Shown: positions 34,840 through 48,246 of the stretch, piece by piece
Layout: each line of letters begins with the position of its first letter
Position numbering within the stretch: the first letter of the stretch is position 1
Source of the DNA: Cricetomys ansorgei
Lineage: Eukaryota; Chordata; Mammalia; Rodentia; Nesomyidae
Length of the DNA: 64,000 nucleotides
NCBI GenBank assembly: GCA_026225945.1
Contig: JAMJFZ010001868.1
Location: 7,772,501-7,836,500, forward strand
Reading direction: 5' to 3'
The notes under the pieces: generated by a model
What the model saw: the letters and a program-made list of their open reading frames with translations, nothing else
Database searches by the model: none
Told to the model about the DNA's origin: nothing
Position numbers and translations under genes: made by a program

Positions 34840-36490
34840 GGTGGTCATGAAATTTGCAGGTAAATGGATGGAACCAGAAAATACTATATTGAGTTAAGTA
34901 GCCCAGACATGTTTTCTCTTATCTGCAGTTTCTAGCTCCAAATCTTCACATGTGAGTATGAAACCTTGGTATTGCAGAAACTGGGAAAGTAAAAAGGCGG
35001 ACCACTAGACAGGAAAGGAAAGATGTAAGTGATTTTGAAGAGGGAATGAGTAAGATAGGGGTGTTAATTGAGGTGGAGAGAGGGAGGACAACACAGAAGG
35101 GAAGGGACAAAGAAGGGTAGAATAACACTAAGAGGAAGTCTGAAAAAGCCAGAAGAAATATTATTATTTGCTTACCCAAATCATATACAATAGAACAAGT
35201 CTATGTATCTATGTGTACATATAAATATGCATACATATACACAAATAGTTCAAATAGAATTATCTCACTTGCCCTGACAATACTACCCTGCAAGAACCCT
35301 AAACTATCTAATAAAAAAGCTCAATACCAAGCATGAGAAACTCTCTTTGAAGTTGTTGGTCGGGATTGTCCAAGAGACTCCAGAAACAGTATAAGCTATT
35401 GCTGTTCCCTTGGTTGCCCGAAGTTGAAAGTAAGTCGCTATTGCTAAAGACACCATGAACTTCAAACACAGGACACAGAGGATCTGAGTAGTTCTGACCT
35501 GAAAGCTTTCTCTTGGAGGACTAGATATGCAAGTTCTCGGGAGGGAAGCAACTAATTCCTACCCAGCTGCCATGCCTATGAATCAAAAGGATGATCTGAG
35601 CCGTACCTTAACTTTAAAGGAGCAATAGTGTAAGTCATGTCCTGGAGGTAACCAACAGCTCTCTAATTGGACTTAAGGCCCACTCAACAGGAGGGAAATC
35701 ATGCCTGGTGCTGGAAACCTAGTCAACCACCTGGAGCTAGTGAAGTCATGGATCTTACTGTAGAATTACTGCTGCCGCTTTACTAAACTAGAATAATTCC
35801 TAACTGCATTCTAAATATCTGTCCTTAATGCCCACAGATAAGTGGAGCTCTCACTCTTCACCAAAGAAGCTTCTTTTTACAGCAGATGGAGACCATTACA
35901 GAAAGACACAATTGGTCAAAATACCGAAAACAAGTGATTTGTGGGGTGCCCAGCCACGACTGAAATCTGTAATGCGATTCCCGCATCTAAGGCTTAGGGA
36001 ACATCACAAAAGAAGGGCTAAAAAGAACGTAAGGGCCAGAGGGCCAGGAAAGTCACTGTGAGAGAGCGTCTCCGAGAAACGACAGACAGGCTTCACCGAC
36101 GATCCCCAAGCAACACGGCTACCTAAAGGAGACCTGAGGAAGTGCACCCGCAATAGACAAGCTAGCACGGAAGAGGGAAATCTCATGGGGCCTACCTCCA
36201 AACAAAGAATTAGAGTCAACCAAAGAATGCTGAGAACAGGAGAAAGAGTCCTCATTTCTATTTCCCCAGAGATGAGTCCCATAATCAGTGATCCAATACC
36301 AGGAGGTCGTCCCTCAAATCTTTTGCATACAAATGACAGTAAAGGAACCGAGCAGGTCGTTTTATATATTTAGGCGCACACACACACATGCATGTGTATA
36401 GAAACTAAAAAAGAAGCTGTGATTTTGAGAAGGAGCCAGGTGGAGCATGGGAGAGGTTCGAACAAGGAAAGGGAACGGAAAAATTATTTT
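34840..36490 (+). mobile_element. LINE-1 ORF2 tail and 3' UTR, copy 2
   Basis: Starts with ATGAAATTTGCAGGTAAATG and GATGGAACCAGAAAATAC, the end of L1 ORF2. It continues into the same 3' UTR as the 27.0-28.2 kb copy: AACAGCTCTCTAATTGGACT (inside 35648-35676), CAGCAGATGGAGACCATTAC and AGGCTTAGGGAACATCAC. Same orientation as copy 1. No intact ORF. Confidence 0.7.
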
Positions 36491-36922
36491 CCTTCCACTT
36501 CAGATACACAGAGACAATAACTGTTAACAGCGAGCACCTGTCAAGACTTTTTAGTAATTCATGTGCATATCACTCTCTCAGCCTCCATGTATTTTCTGTG
36601 TTGTTGATTTGCTGACACCTGAGAGCTATTTTATATGGCAAATACTAAAAGACCAATTTGTGTCATCTTATCTAACCCTCTTGGGAGCTCTGGAGCTTTA
36701 TTTAGGCTCTGCTCTGAGCCCAAAACTTCTGATTTTTTGAGTTGAAAATCTGAAAGAAGAAAAGAATAAGTAGCTAGCCCGTAGTTACCAGGCAGCAGAT
36801 GGCAGAGCTGGTAACAGAACCACCAGGGTTTATGCCTGAGTTCCACATTTTACACAGTAAGAATCACACGATCCTCTTATTCACAGGGCATGCAACAATC
36901 TTTAGAAACTGCACAGTGGTGT

Positions 36923-36944
36923 TGAGTGTGTGTGTGTGTGTGTG
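36923..36944. repeat. (TG)n microsatellite, short
   Basis: About 11 TG units. Confidence 0.9.
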
Positions 36945-38077
36945 TTTCTTTACTATATCAGTGTTGATTCTAATTTTTTAGTATTTTAGCAAAATTTCAG
37001 CAGTTACCATCCCAAATATATTTTGTTTTACCTTTGCCTCCAGACACAAGAACAATTTTAGTATAAATTTGGAAAAAATAATATGACCAAGCACCACTTT
37101 AAATGTATGGTTAATATTATAAATTTTCTTTCTAACAGCAGCTCCAATATATCAAGAACATGTATCAAGAATATGTGTGTCTAAAATCCTCCTCAGAACC
37201 TTATTCAGATGAGTGTTTCTCTGCAAAGAACAGAGGGCATACAGAGCCTCGTGGCTGCTCTAGATGCTGAGAATAAATGACAGTTGAATGGTCAGTCCCC
37301 AACAGGACCTTTAGGACTCAGGGAGCGTTACAGTAGAGGGGGTACAAGAATGGTACGAGCTAGTAGATAGGGAGAAGGGCTGTAAAAATGCTATCTTCTG
37401 GCCATGACATGGCCCTTGTGGTCATGATCCCTCTTGGATTCTGGGGCAGTCATTGTTTTCTGTCTTGTAACAAGAGTGAGTCTGCCAGGCTCCAGTGGGC
37501 AGTACCAAATCCATGGTTACACAGATGGCTCTAGTGAAAATCAGCAAATCACAAAACCAAACAAAACAACAAGAATAGAGGAAAGGGATTGTTGAGAAGA
37601 AAGGACCAAACCTCTCTACTCTGAGCCCAAAGATACTATGGTTGACTCTCAGTGTTAGCGAGTTCCACCTTGGAGATGCACCAAGTAGAAGAAGAGAAAC
37701 ATCCAGATGTGAAGATTACATCTGTACACTTCTGACATTACTCTTTAAGCCCATGAAATAACAAATATTTACACAACATCTACACTGGTAACTAAGGTAT
37801 TAGTAACTAGATGTAATTTAAACATGTAGAAGGTCATGCCTAGGTGTCATGCAAATAATATATCATTTTTGTAAAGATCTTTAAGTATCCACAGAGCTGA
37901 GATCCTAGAATCAATACCCTGTAGAAACCAAGGCAACTGTACTCCACAAAGAAACAAAAGTATTACTCACCAGGATTTGTACCACTGAAAAACATATACA
38001 CAAATATATGATTTTCCTCTTGTTGAAATGAGATGGCAAAACTTATTCAGCATTCTGAAACATCCTGACATGATATT

Positions 38078-38160
38078 TTGTTTTGTTTTGAAGCAGGCAT
38101 CAAATCTCATGTGTGCTAGTCAAACATTTAACTGCTGAACTATAGCCCTCAGTCTCATCC
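38078..38160 (-). mobile_element. ID/B4-like SINE remnant
   Basis: On the - strand: CTGAGGGCTATAGTTCAGCA, then AGCACACATGAGATTTGATG, like a degraded tRNA-derived ID head. Confidence 0.5.
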
Positions 38161-38912
38161 TGATTCTCTGAAAGGAACTGTCATCAGATCACTAGACAAT
38201 TCGGCCCAGTCTGGTTCCATTTTCATCAGTGGGCTTGGTATGTAATAACCAGTACCCCACAATCATGTTATAACTAGACTTGCTTATTTTAAAAACGCAA
38301 ATGAGCACAAGTCTCCAAAAGCCAGGGGCCCTATATGTAGACAACAAGAGAGTAGCAATAGCTCAAACAAGTCCACAGGACAAATTCTGTTCTCTAGTGT
38401 ATCTGTTGCTGGAGAAGAAGAACCCCATTGTTCCCCCTCAGTGCTTAAGAGCTGGTACTGAAATACAAGCACCTGTGTAGGAGACAGGCTCAGCTTTTTG
38501 CCTTTCCAAGTATCCTCTTCAGAATGGAGTATTTCCATGAGAATATTTAGAATCCAGTTTCCAGAATAATTTCTTGGACCCTATCATATCATTATCCTTA
38601 TTTGGGTCCTATTTTGTAGATACAAAACTTAAGGTAGCACAGTGCTCTGGGCCTATTACAAGATAAATAATTGAAATCTGGAAAGTTACTGATCAAACTA
38701 AAGGATGAGCTAGAGATTTTGACAGAATGCCATTAATGGGTTTCAGATAAACATGAATGAACACTACTATTGAATCATTTGTCTGTTTAGACAAAAGCTC
38801 AGCTTACATTTACTACAGCATAGCTCTCTCCAAAATAAATGTTTGGAACAGGGCATAAAGTCTGAGTTTATCTTCCTAGTAAATTCATAATTTAAAAAAT
38901 GTATATACTTTT

Positions 38913-39061
38913 AGCCAGGCAGTGGTGGCACATGCCTTTAATCCCAGCACTTGGGAGGCAGAGGTAGGCAGATGTCTGTGAATTCAAACCAGCCTGGTCT
39001 ACAGGGTAAATTCTAGGACAGCCAGAGTTACAACAGAGAATCTGTCTCAACAAAAACAAAC
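38913..39061 (+). mobile_element. B1 SINE, full length
   Basis: AGCCAGGCAGTGGTGGCACA, CAGCCTGGTCTACAGGGT, then CAGCCAGAGTTACAACAGAG and an A-rich tail. The AGAGTTACAACAGAGA block is the complement of the variant seen in the other B1 copies here. Confidence 0.93.
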
Positions 39062-39148
39062 ATATATTTGTGTGTGTGTGTGTTTGTGTATATACATATG
39101 TGTGTGTATGTATATATATGTGTACATACATACATACATACATATACT
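39060..39148. repeat. Compound TG/TA/CATA microsatellite
   Basis: TG units, TATGTA units and CATACATACATA directly follow the B1 tail, a common origin for such repeats. Confidence 0.9.
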
Positions 39149-41739
39149 TTTCTTGAAATTCCAACTGAAAACGTATAGTTTTCTCGTCTTACAATCTATT
39201 TGCCTATTTTGGAGGTGGAATATAATAAGCATACTGAACATAATTTAGAGGTACAAATGATAAAACTACTTTTAAGGAAAGAGAGGAGAGGTATTACACT
39301 ATAGCATTCAATTAAAGTATTCACATGTCACAATATTAAATACAATAAGTATTTAATCCATTTCAGTATGAAAAGTTGTAAAATTTATAATTGAAGTAAA
39401 ATTCTTATTAGTCATAACTATCAATTGAATAATATTTAGCAATATTCCAATATTAACAACATAATTTAACACTGTTAAGTTATAAACAGCAATCAGTCAT
39501 AAACATCATGAATTTAGATGTCATTTGATAATAAAACTCAGCATTACAAAACTGAGTAAGTTGTGTCAAGTGATAAGTACATTTTTTTGTAAATATATTT
39601 TCTGCCTTTCTGGATATTTAGTTGGAAAAATCCCTTCTCTTTTTCTGATAACTTAGGAAAATTTAGAAAAGATCACCTAGATAGAAAGAAACTGGGACGT
39701 CACTTTTCCTTCTTACCAGATAGTGGCTGAGCATTTTATTGATGGCACCTTGGTTTTGGTTTTAAAGAAAACGACCATCACTTTGCAGCTTATTTTTATT
39801 GTTGCTTAAAACTAGAGATTACCAGTTTCTAGTTCAGTGTGCCGTTTTTTTCATCAGGGGCTACAAACACGAGTAAAACTTAGCTTCCTAACAGAAGCGC
39901 CTTATCTCCTAAGACACCTTTCGCTTCCTTCTTCTGAGGCTTTCGGAAGCATAGAAAACGCTTCCAACACGTATACTTCTTGATTCAAGTAAGTTATGTA
40001 AACGACATGGGGCTCGCTAGATGAAGAATCTCGCGATGCCTGGGTGTCAAACTGGAGAGAACAGCCTCCAAAGGGTGTGTGCTCATCTTTCAAACAGCTG
40101 GTGCTGGGGAACCAAGTATCCTCCAGGCTCTGCATCTCTCAGCTCCATTTCCTTCTGGAGCAAGGGAGGGAGGAAGATGAAGTAACGATTTCCTTGTCCT
40201 CAGCTGACTTTTCTACAAGTCGGGATACTGGTTTCCTGATAGCAATAAACTAAACATTCAATCAATATTGTGGCCAAAAAGGAAAGGAGCTTCCCCCAGG
40301 TCTGACTGCAACAACTGGAGAAATTTAAGCCTCTCCATGCCACTCACAGGAACCTGGGAGTGAGGTGCTTTCCTCTAGTTTTGATTAATGTACCTTCACC
40401 CCAGCCAAGAAGAGAAGATCATGTTCAAAGACATTAGCACGCATTTGTCTTCCTAGGGTAAATGGAAAGTGAAAGAAGTACAGGAAAAGCAAGGGATGTG
40501 TGTTCCAAAAAATAATGAGGATAAGAGATTTGCCTTCTACTGGGACATTAACTGGAAGATTTTATTTCAAGAGATTCCTGCTCCCGGGAATTAGAAATCT
40601 ACTCAGTCCTTTGTATGTTGGTTTTTGAATAATGTAAAAAGATTAAGAGAGGGTGTTAAAATTCAACTTGATTTATATTTGTTTATTAAATGGGTTAACC
40701 AGTAGTTTCAAACTGGTACTGCTAACTATCAGATAATTCGGAGCTCAAGAACAAATATTACTTTAAGAGAGTTTAAATAACCAACATAGTCATGTGGACT
40801 ATGAGTTAATATGGTAAAATGGGAATAGAAATAATAAATTAGTGTCTATTATTTCAGTGAGAGAAACAGACTAGAGCTTGTTTTTATAAGTTATCTGAAG
40901 TACTGGATAAGGGCCTCAAAAAACAGGGGAAATGTGGTAGAGTGAAGGCCACAGCTACGATCAGAAAGTATCTCTGAGCCGAGTATCGGGAGCCAAGGTG
41001 TGAGTGATGGCGGGGTTAGGGGCTTAGGTGAAGACCTGGTGGTCAGAATTCCGGGCAGAAAGACCAGGGGGGGAAAGCTGCCCTGGTTGGAAGAAATGTG
41101 CAGTGCTAGAACATCAGTAATAAGATCAGTGTGTCTAATATTCAGTGAAGAAGTAGAAAATGTTCAAAGACAGGTAGAGGATAGAGGGATTGACATTTTA
41201 TAAAATTCTAGAATAAGAAAACTGAACCGTCTACTCAGATTTCAATATGGAAAGAAAAGGCAGATCGGTTTGAGATGAAGGCGGTACATGACTGCTGACC
41301 TGGAGGTAATTTTTAAAGACAACATGAAGAAGACTTAAGATCTGAGATTAAGCTATCACTAGGAGTTTCCTGGTGCCATTTCAAAAGGATGCTGCTATCT
41401 AACAACTTACAGCAGAAACAAGTCCTCTTGGGTCACGTACGGAAGGTCACTCAAGTAGTACCGTGTGCTTATCTTCCCATAGCTCATCCATATTCATGTC
41501 CAAGCCAATGCTCGAGTGTAGCAGTAAGCTACAGTCTTTTACCCTCTATTTAGGGAAAGTGAAAGGAAGGATAGAAAGAAATTTTCACTGTTTTTGCAGC
41601 AGCCTTGATAGAGAAAGAGAGAAAGGTAGAAATCGTCACAGCCTCTTTCAGGCTGTCCTAAGCTTGAAAAAGACTAGCTGACAGTGAGTCAGACTAGCGT
41701 CTCAGCTCATGGTCTGTAAACTCAATCCCTCCAACCTTT

Positions 41740-42030
41740 GTTCTTTTAAGAATTAACACATTTAATCCAACCAATAAACCACCAATCAACACCCACTCCG
41801 ACTCTTGGGGCTTCAGATTTTTTATACCCTAAGCCAAAAGTTCCCATCAACCCATTTGGCAGGCAACCCCCAAAACAAGCTACACCTGCCAGAACAACTG
41901 CACTTAACTAAATTATAGCCACCTGCACCAAGCAGTCCAAATCCAGCTCATAAACAACGCATCTAACCCACCACACCTGGGGTGGAACGCAAACCTAATC
42001 CAAGCACCATTTTGCGTTTTTAAAGAAACC
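41740..42030 (-). other. C-rich, G-poor segment of unknown origin, possibly an old LTR
   Basis: On the + strand this 290-base stretch is strongly C- and A-rich with little G, unlike its surroundings. On the - strand it contains a TATA-like box, TTAGGGTATAAAAAATCTGA (+ about 41818-41837). I do not recognise the family. A degraded LTR or a mitochondrial-DNA insertion are the alternatives I considered. Confidence 0.3.
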
Positions 42031-42670
42031 AAAATATCAAAAACTTCTTCCAAGTGTTCCACTACACTCTGCTCATTGGAATGGCCTGGGAATCTGATAT
42101 CCCAGGAGATTTGTGTGGATCAACATCATTCCTGATCCTGAATGAATTTCATGGCTCACAATGATCCTGCTATTACTGGGGTCAAAACTAGAAGGGTTAA
42201 GGCTGGCTCTGGACAGTACTTGGTTCTAGAGAACTCAGGGAAGCTGTTTTTTATTTGATAAGCACTGGTGGGAATCTATTTTTAATGATGAGTTGTTTGC
42301 AACCAAATGTAATAGGAGAGAAAATCAAATCTGATTAGCTTAAGATCCAGCCTTGTTCCAATGTAGTTAATAATCAATAATAATAATAATAATCTTACTG
42401 AGAAGTTTCCACTTAATTTCATAAATTATTCACAGACTCAACTGACACACTTTGAAATTCAGTTTGCTAATAGAGATCCAAATTCTGGGCAGAGCTTACC
42501 ATTAGTGGCCATAAACATACGTTCTCATGACAAGAGGAATACTTTTGTTTTCAAAGCTAATATCAAGTAGTCTCATGGGAGAACTTTTAAAAAAGATCAT
42601 CTTCCTATGGGTACCATTTCATGAAAATTACTGGTTTTTTTTTACCCAAAATACAACATTCTAGGAAACA

Positions 42671-42696
42671 CTACACACACACACACACACACACAC
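42671..42696. repeat. (CA)n microsatellite
   Basis: About 13 CA units. Confidence 0.95.
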
Positions 42697-43046
42697 TGAA
42701 CTCTATGTTTTCTTTCCACTGAGGTGTTTAACCACCAACCCCTTCAGATTGTATAAGGAATTAGCTCCCTGTGCATACAGCACAAGACTGCCAGAAATGC
42801 TCCAGAGCTGACACGTGAAGGCTGTAATACTCCAGGGCTTGCTTCATGTGGCTTCTACTTTGACATGCAAACATTTACTCAGAACTGTACGTAATTTTTT
42901 TTTCAAGGAGTAAAAAACCCTCGGATTATGTGATGTAGGGTGATTTTCCCCAGTCAATAAACACAAAATAAGACAATGAGATAAAATGTGATCAAAGTAC
43001 TCATGTGTGAATTTTTCAGATAACTAATTAATAAAAAAGAAATCTA

Positions 43047-43260
43047 GGTCTGGAGAGATGGCTCAGTGATTAAGAACACTTGTTGCCTTTGCAGAGGACC
43101 CCTGTTCAGTTCCCAACACCCACGTGGTGACTCACAATGGTCTATTAACTACAGTTCCAGGGGATCTGACATCCTTTTCTGGTTTCCATGGGCACCAGTC
43201 ATACACATGGTACATAAACATATATACAAGCAACATTAATACATGCAAAATGAAAACAAG
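43047..43260 (+). mobile_element. B2-type SINE
   Basis: GTCTGGAGAGATGGCTCAGT, then GATTAAGAACACTTGTTGCC, GAGGACCCCTGTTCAGTTCC and ACACCCACGTGGTGACTCAC follow the B2 consensus. The tail is ACATACACATGG-like and A-rich. Confidence 0.88.
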
Positions 43261-43319
43261 TGCATCCTTAAGGATAAAGAGTTCCATCTTTTCTAATTAT
43301 CTAAGGCAGAAAAGAAAGA

Positions 43320-43900
43320 CTAAAAAAATGTGTTGGACATCATTAGTAATTATGGAAATGCAAATCAGTATCACAGTGAAAATATATTCCATTCCCACTA
43401 GGCTGACTATCAAAAAAGTACTTAACAGAGTTGACAAGAATATAAAGGAATTATAACTCATACTTCGGTGGTAGGAGTATAAAATGATGTGACCCCTTTG
43501 GAAAAGAGTTTGGCAGCTCTTTTTTAAAAAATTAAATTTGTTATCATTTGCTCTAGTAACTCTGGTTCTGAATACTCGTGACCCAAGAAATGTACGCTCA
43601 TGCAAAGGCTTGCAGCTGACTGTTTATTGCAGCACCATAAGTCAACAATATGGATGAATCTGCAAAACACTGTGCTAAATGGAAGAAGCGAGACACAAAA
43701 ACAGGTATTATATGATTCTGCTTATGGGAAATGTGCTGCGTAGGAAAGTCCACAGAGGTTAAACGTGGATTAGTAGTCGTCAGGGGCTGAAAGCGGAATA
43801 AATGAAAACTGGCTGGGGTTTTTGTTTGGGGGTGGGAGGTTGAATGGGGTTGGGTTAATAAAAGTATTTCAGATCAATCAGTGCTGCGTATATAACTTTG
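43320..43900 (+). mobile_element. Ancient LINE-1 remnant
   Basis: ATTATGGAAATGCAAATCAG, ATTCCATTCCCACTAGGCTG and GTGACCCCTTTGGAAAAGAG follow L1 ORF2 order. They are followed by a 3' UTR-like segment ending GGGTTAATAAAAGTATTTCA. Immediately follows the B2. Confidence 0.7.
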
Positions 43901-45894
43901 TGAACAGTGTAAAAGCAATGCAATAGTACCAATAGAAAGGGTAAATTTTATGATAAGCAAACTATCTTCAAAGCCAATCTTTGAAAACTATCATGAGCTG
44001 CTTATCCAGAGTTCACATGCATGAAAGCGGAAGACCAGGCTGGACTTCAATCTGCAGCGAATGCAGACCTTTCAAGTTTTGTGTAAGGCAGCCATCCTGC
44101 AGCAAACAGTTCTTACACAACAAAGGGAACTTTCCCAGGGAGTAAACGTCAGAAGCCAATGCCAACACCAATCTATCAGGGACTACTAGAGACTACTAGA
44201 GAGCACAATATGTGGCGTCTTTAATTGGTTTTGCCCAAGATATAGAAACATTCTCCAAAAGAATGTTTTTTTTTTCTATTAACTAACTTTCAAAGACTAA
44301 GGGAAAAAAATCAAATTGTAGTTAACTCAATGAAGGAAATTTAGCTAATCAAATAGATCCAAGACATGGTTTTCCAGATGAGCTTATGTTCTGTGAGATA
44401 GAATTTACAGAGCCAGGAGACATGGAAGGTCACATTCCCCTAAACTTATCCTCAAATGCCAGATGTCTCAACCCTGCATTTGGCAAGGATTAGAGGGCAG
44501 AATGAGCTTGGATTTGTATTGTTCATTAAATGCATGTGCATATGTTTTTGATCTATAAGTAGAAGTTGATACGCTGTCAGAAGAACTCAGGGGCTTGATT
44601 TATGCCTTTGTCTAACTGGCAAAACATTGTGTTTCCAACCTGGGGTGAATCTGGAAGAATCAACAGATGAGAGTAAGTCTTCAGATTCAACAAAAACATT
44701 ACATCTGTTCACTTGGACAAATAATTAATTATGGGTCTGCCATTTTTGTGCTAAGACATGGAGAGCAGAATTTGAATCTAAACGAAAGCCCACGACACAT
44801 TTTTAATCTATTCCTTCTACCAGAAATATTGCTGTGCAATCCCTGAAAACATTTGGCATAAGAATGAATTTTTTATGAAAATGTACCCACCAAAGTCAAT
44901 GAATCTCCTCCTTAGAGGAAGGGTGAGTTAGCTCTGGACACTACATGACAGTGCTGTTTTTTAGTCTGTGCTTACAGAATGAATCCTTGCAAGGCTCGGA
45001 GCTAAGTATTTTCTCTTTATATACTTTTAATAGAATGCCGTGAGCTCTGCTCTAATTTACGCCATTGTCAAATAAAGAAAATGAAATGTCCCTTTATGTC
45101 CTTTGTTTCTCTCCCAAATGTGTTCCCTACTACACCGTCAGCCCTGATGGTGATGCTCCCCTCAGCACCCTCTACACAACGCCTGGTCTAGATCAAGGCT
45201 CATAAGCACACGCTCCACAAAACAAAATTAGAAGATGGAAGGTGAACAGAAGGAATTAGGAGTTGTTTTTTAAGCCTCAACGTTTTTGATGCAGAATATA
45301 TTGAAAGCTACAGGCTGGCCAGTGGAGGGGGCACTCCATTCTGAAAACTAAGAAGGAAAGTCATTCTCCTTGCTCCTCCCCCTACCCAGAATGTGGGCCA
45401 ATCATGGTCAAAAAGCCTCCTCTGCAATCAAGGACTTTGACTCAAAGATGAAGGGTTACTTTAAAGCTTCTTTGAGGCATCAGCAGCAGAAGTGTGAATT
45501 TCACAACACAGCTGGTCTGTAGAGACCCAGGAAACAGCAAGTCCCCAAAGCAGCCCGTCCTCAGATCAGGAATGTACCCTTGCCTGCCTTTTGTCTGTTC
45601 CTCCCCTATTCAGCCTCCTTGTATCTCTGTCAGTCTACAAGCCAATAAAATAAACCAACAAGTATACCTGAAACCAGTCTCAGATAACCGGATACTATCT
45701 AGTCATTTACCCAAAAATTCAGTTATGATAACAATTATGGCTTTTTGACTCTTTCTACCTAAGATTGTCCTTGTCTTTCAGTGAAATAAAGCACTTAAAA
45801 ATGAAAGCATCCATATGTCTATTGGGGCTTTAAATACCTAAAACATTAACATTTTACCTTCAGAGTCAATAAAATGGGGAAAATGCAATCAATA

Positions 45895-46030
45895 ATTCTT
45901 TTTTTAAAGAGTACCTCTATAGACCTAGCTGCCCTTGAAGCACACACCAGGATGACTTCAAAGTTGAAATAATCCTTCTGTCTATATTTCCTGAGTGTTA
46001 GGATTGTAGATATTCAGTATCATATCTGGT
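45895..46030 (-). mobile_element. Degraded B1-like SINE
   Basis: CTATAGACCTAGCTGCCCTT, ACTTCAAAGTTGAAATAATC and CTGAGTGTTAGGATTGTAGA preserve the B1 order weakly. It abuts the purine tract. Confidence 0.5.
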
Positions 46031-46053
46031 AAAAGAAATTATTTCTAAATCAC

Positions 46054-46370
<317 letters not shown>

Positions 46371-46371
46371 C

Positions 46372-46760
46372 CTAAATGTCTGAAGGGATAATTAAATGTG
46401 GTATAACTCCTGAAGTGTGACCACCTCTAGTGGTCTAAATGAGGTGTAACAATTCAATGAAATATTATTTAGCTATGAACAATAATGAAGAGTTAGTACA
46501 TACTGTAACACAAATCCTGAGGATACTATCTAGACAAAAATATATATGTATACTATATACATATACATGCTTCACATACTATATGCGTCCTTCTGGAAAC
46601 ATCCAGAATACTAGTGAATTGCATAGAGATGGGAAGCAGATGAACTTATGAGTCTGGAGGACCACTGAGAGTGACTACATATAGACACATAATTTCCTTT
46701 TGTGGTGACCCAAATGTTCTAGACCTAGACAGTAAAGACAGTTGTGCAATACCGTGCGGA
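46372..46760 (+). mobile_element. Ancient LINE-1 remnant
   Basis: CCTAAATGTCTGAAGGGATA, ATTAAATGTGGTATAACTCC and CAATGAAATATTATTTAGCT resemble the L1 ORF2 3' block 'aatgtggtatat ... tggaatactatt'. Heavily mutated. Confidence 0.55.
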
Positions 46761-48119
46761 TTCCAAATGCTACTGAAGTAATCAAACTTGTTACATGTAT
46801 TCTAACTTAATAAAAATCTAATATGCGAGAAAAACAGAAAAGATGAAGTGAGCTTTTAAAAACTGATCTCTTCTATTCGCAGTCCAACCACTACATTTAA
46901 GGTGGCTTGTCAAAACTGTTTTTCTAGTTGTAAATCTTTGCGGGTCTGATTTTCCCTCAGAACTCTCAGTAGAGCTAAATCTCATTATGTAATTGAATTT
47001 TCATATTAAGAAATATCCCTCGCTCTTGGAGAGAGACCCAAAATAAGCACTTTCAAAGGGTTTTTCATTTATCTAATCAAAATCATATCCCATTTCATTT
47101 AGACACAATAAAAAATTGTGAGAATGGACAAGAGTTTAATGGATCATGGCAGCTATAATTTTTCTCATCTAGGATGATTAAAATTATTTTACTATAAATT
47201 AGTGCCAGTGACTCGAATTTCCAGAGATGTGGGTCTTCACCTGGGAGAAACGGGCTCAAGATGTTGGCTATGCTATGACTCTTTACAACGGGGTAGCAAA
47301 AACATGCAGCCGGTTGCTGCGTTGAAGGCTCACTATTGTACGCAGTCTTCATTTGCCCAGTGGATCCTGGGACATGCCATCAGCTCTGGATGTTAGGTCT
47401 AGAATTTTGTGACTCCCTTATCTTTTACTTCTTTCCTGTCTATATTCACTCTTGCATCTCAGTATATCATTACCATGATAAATCAAAGGGCCATGTAAGT
47501 AACATAACAGACACATGTGTGCAGATCTTCCCGTGCATATCTGTGGTGGTGCAGAATATTGATTCTTCTTTCTCAGGGCCCCAACACCTCACAGAGAAAT
47601 GTGCCCCCACATTTCAAATTGTCCATTTCAGCCTGATTATGTAAAAGCCAGACTGTGTCTTTTCATCCTACTAAAAAGCAAAACTGGTGAATTACTCTTT
47701 GGTGTGCATTTCTTGTATTACTTAGGATAAATAGGCATACCAGAAGCTTTGACTTCTATTTCTCAGCTTGTTTTTAAAAAAAATTTTTTTCAATAACCTT
47801 GAGGGAGGGGTGGTAGAGAGTTTTCCGTCCAGGAGAAGGCCATCTTAATGCTTTTATAAATTCTGAACATATTCCATTTCAGAAGTGCTTAGAATACAAT
47901 TACTTCATTTACTTTTGAGGCATCACCATAACAGGCTTGCAGCCCACATTCTTCAGAGCAGGTGCCTAGAATTAAATGAGTCCCTCACACCAGATTCATT
48001 TCCAGGATTTTGGAAGGCTCTTTTTTCCCAGTTCTCCGTCATTCATAAGGAAGATATTACTGCTAAAGTCCATGGAGCTCTCTGAGAAACTCATCAGTGC
48101 TATAAACTACTGACCTTAC

Positions 48120-48246
48120 CCTAAACCCATCTGCCTGCAGGCCAACTGACACAACGACTCTTGCCAGCCGTCAGCACACACGTGGTGTTCTGTTGCAGAT
48201 CTGTGGACAGTCAGGAATGAGGAGCTCCCATTTTTAGAGAGGGTCA
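48120..48246 (-). CDS. CORIN: CORIN coding exon: SRCR domain, first part
   Basis: This 127-base exon completes a Val codon, encodes TLSKNGSSSFLTVHRSATEH and HVCADGWQESLCQLACRQMG, and ends L plus GG of Gly. VCADGW...LACRQMGLG is the SRCR core. Human corin, as I recall it, has SQLAC where this has CQLAC, so there is an extra cysteine (see findings). The acceptor is CCCCTTAG and the donor is GTAAGG. Confidence 0.93.
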
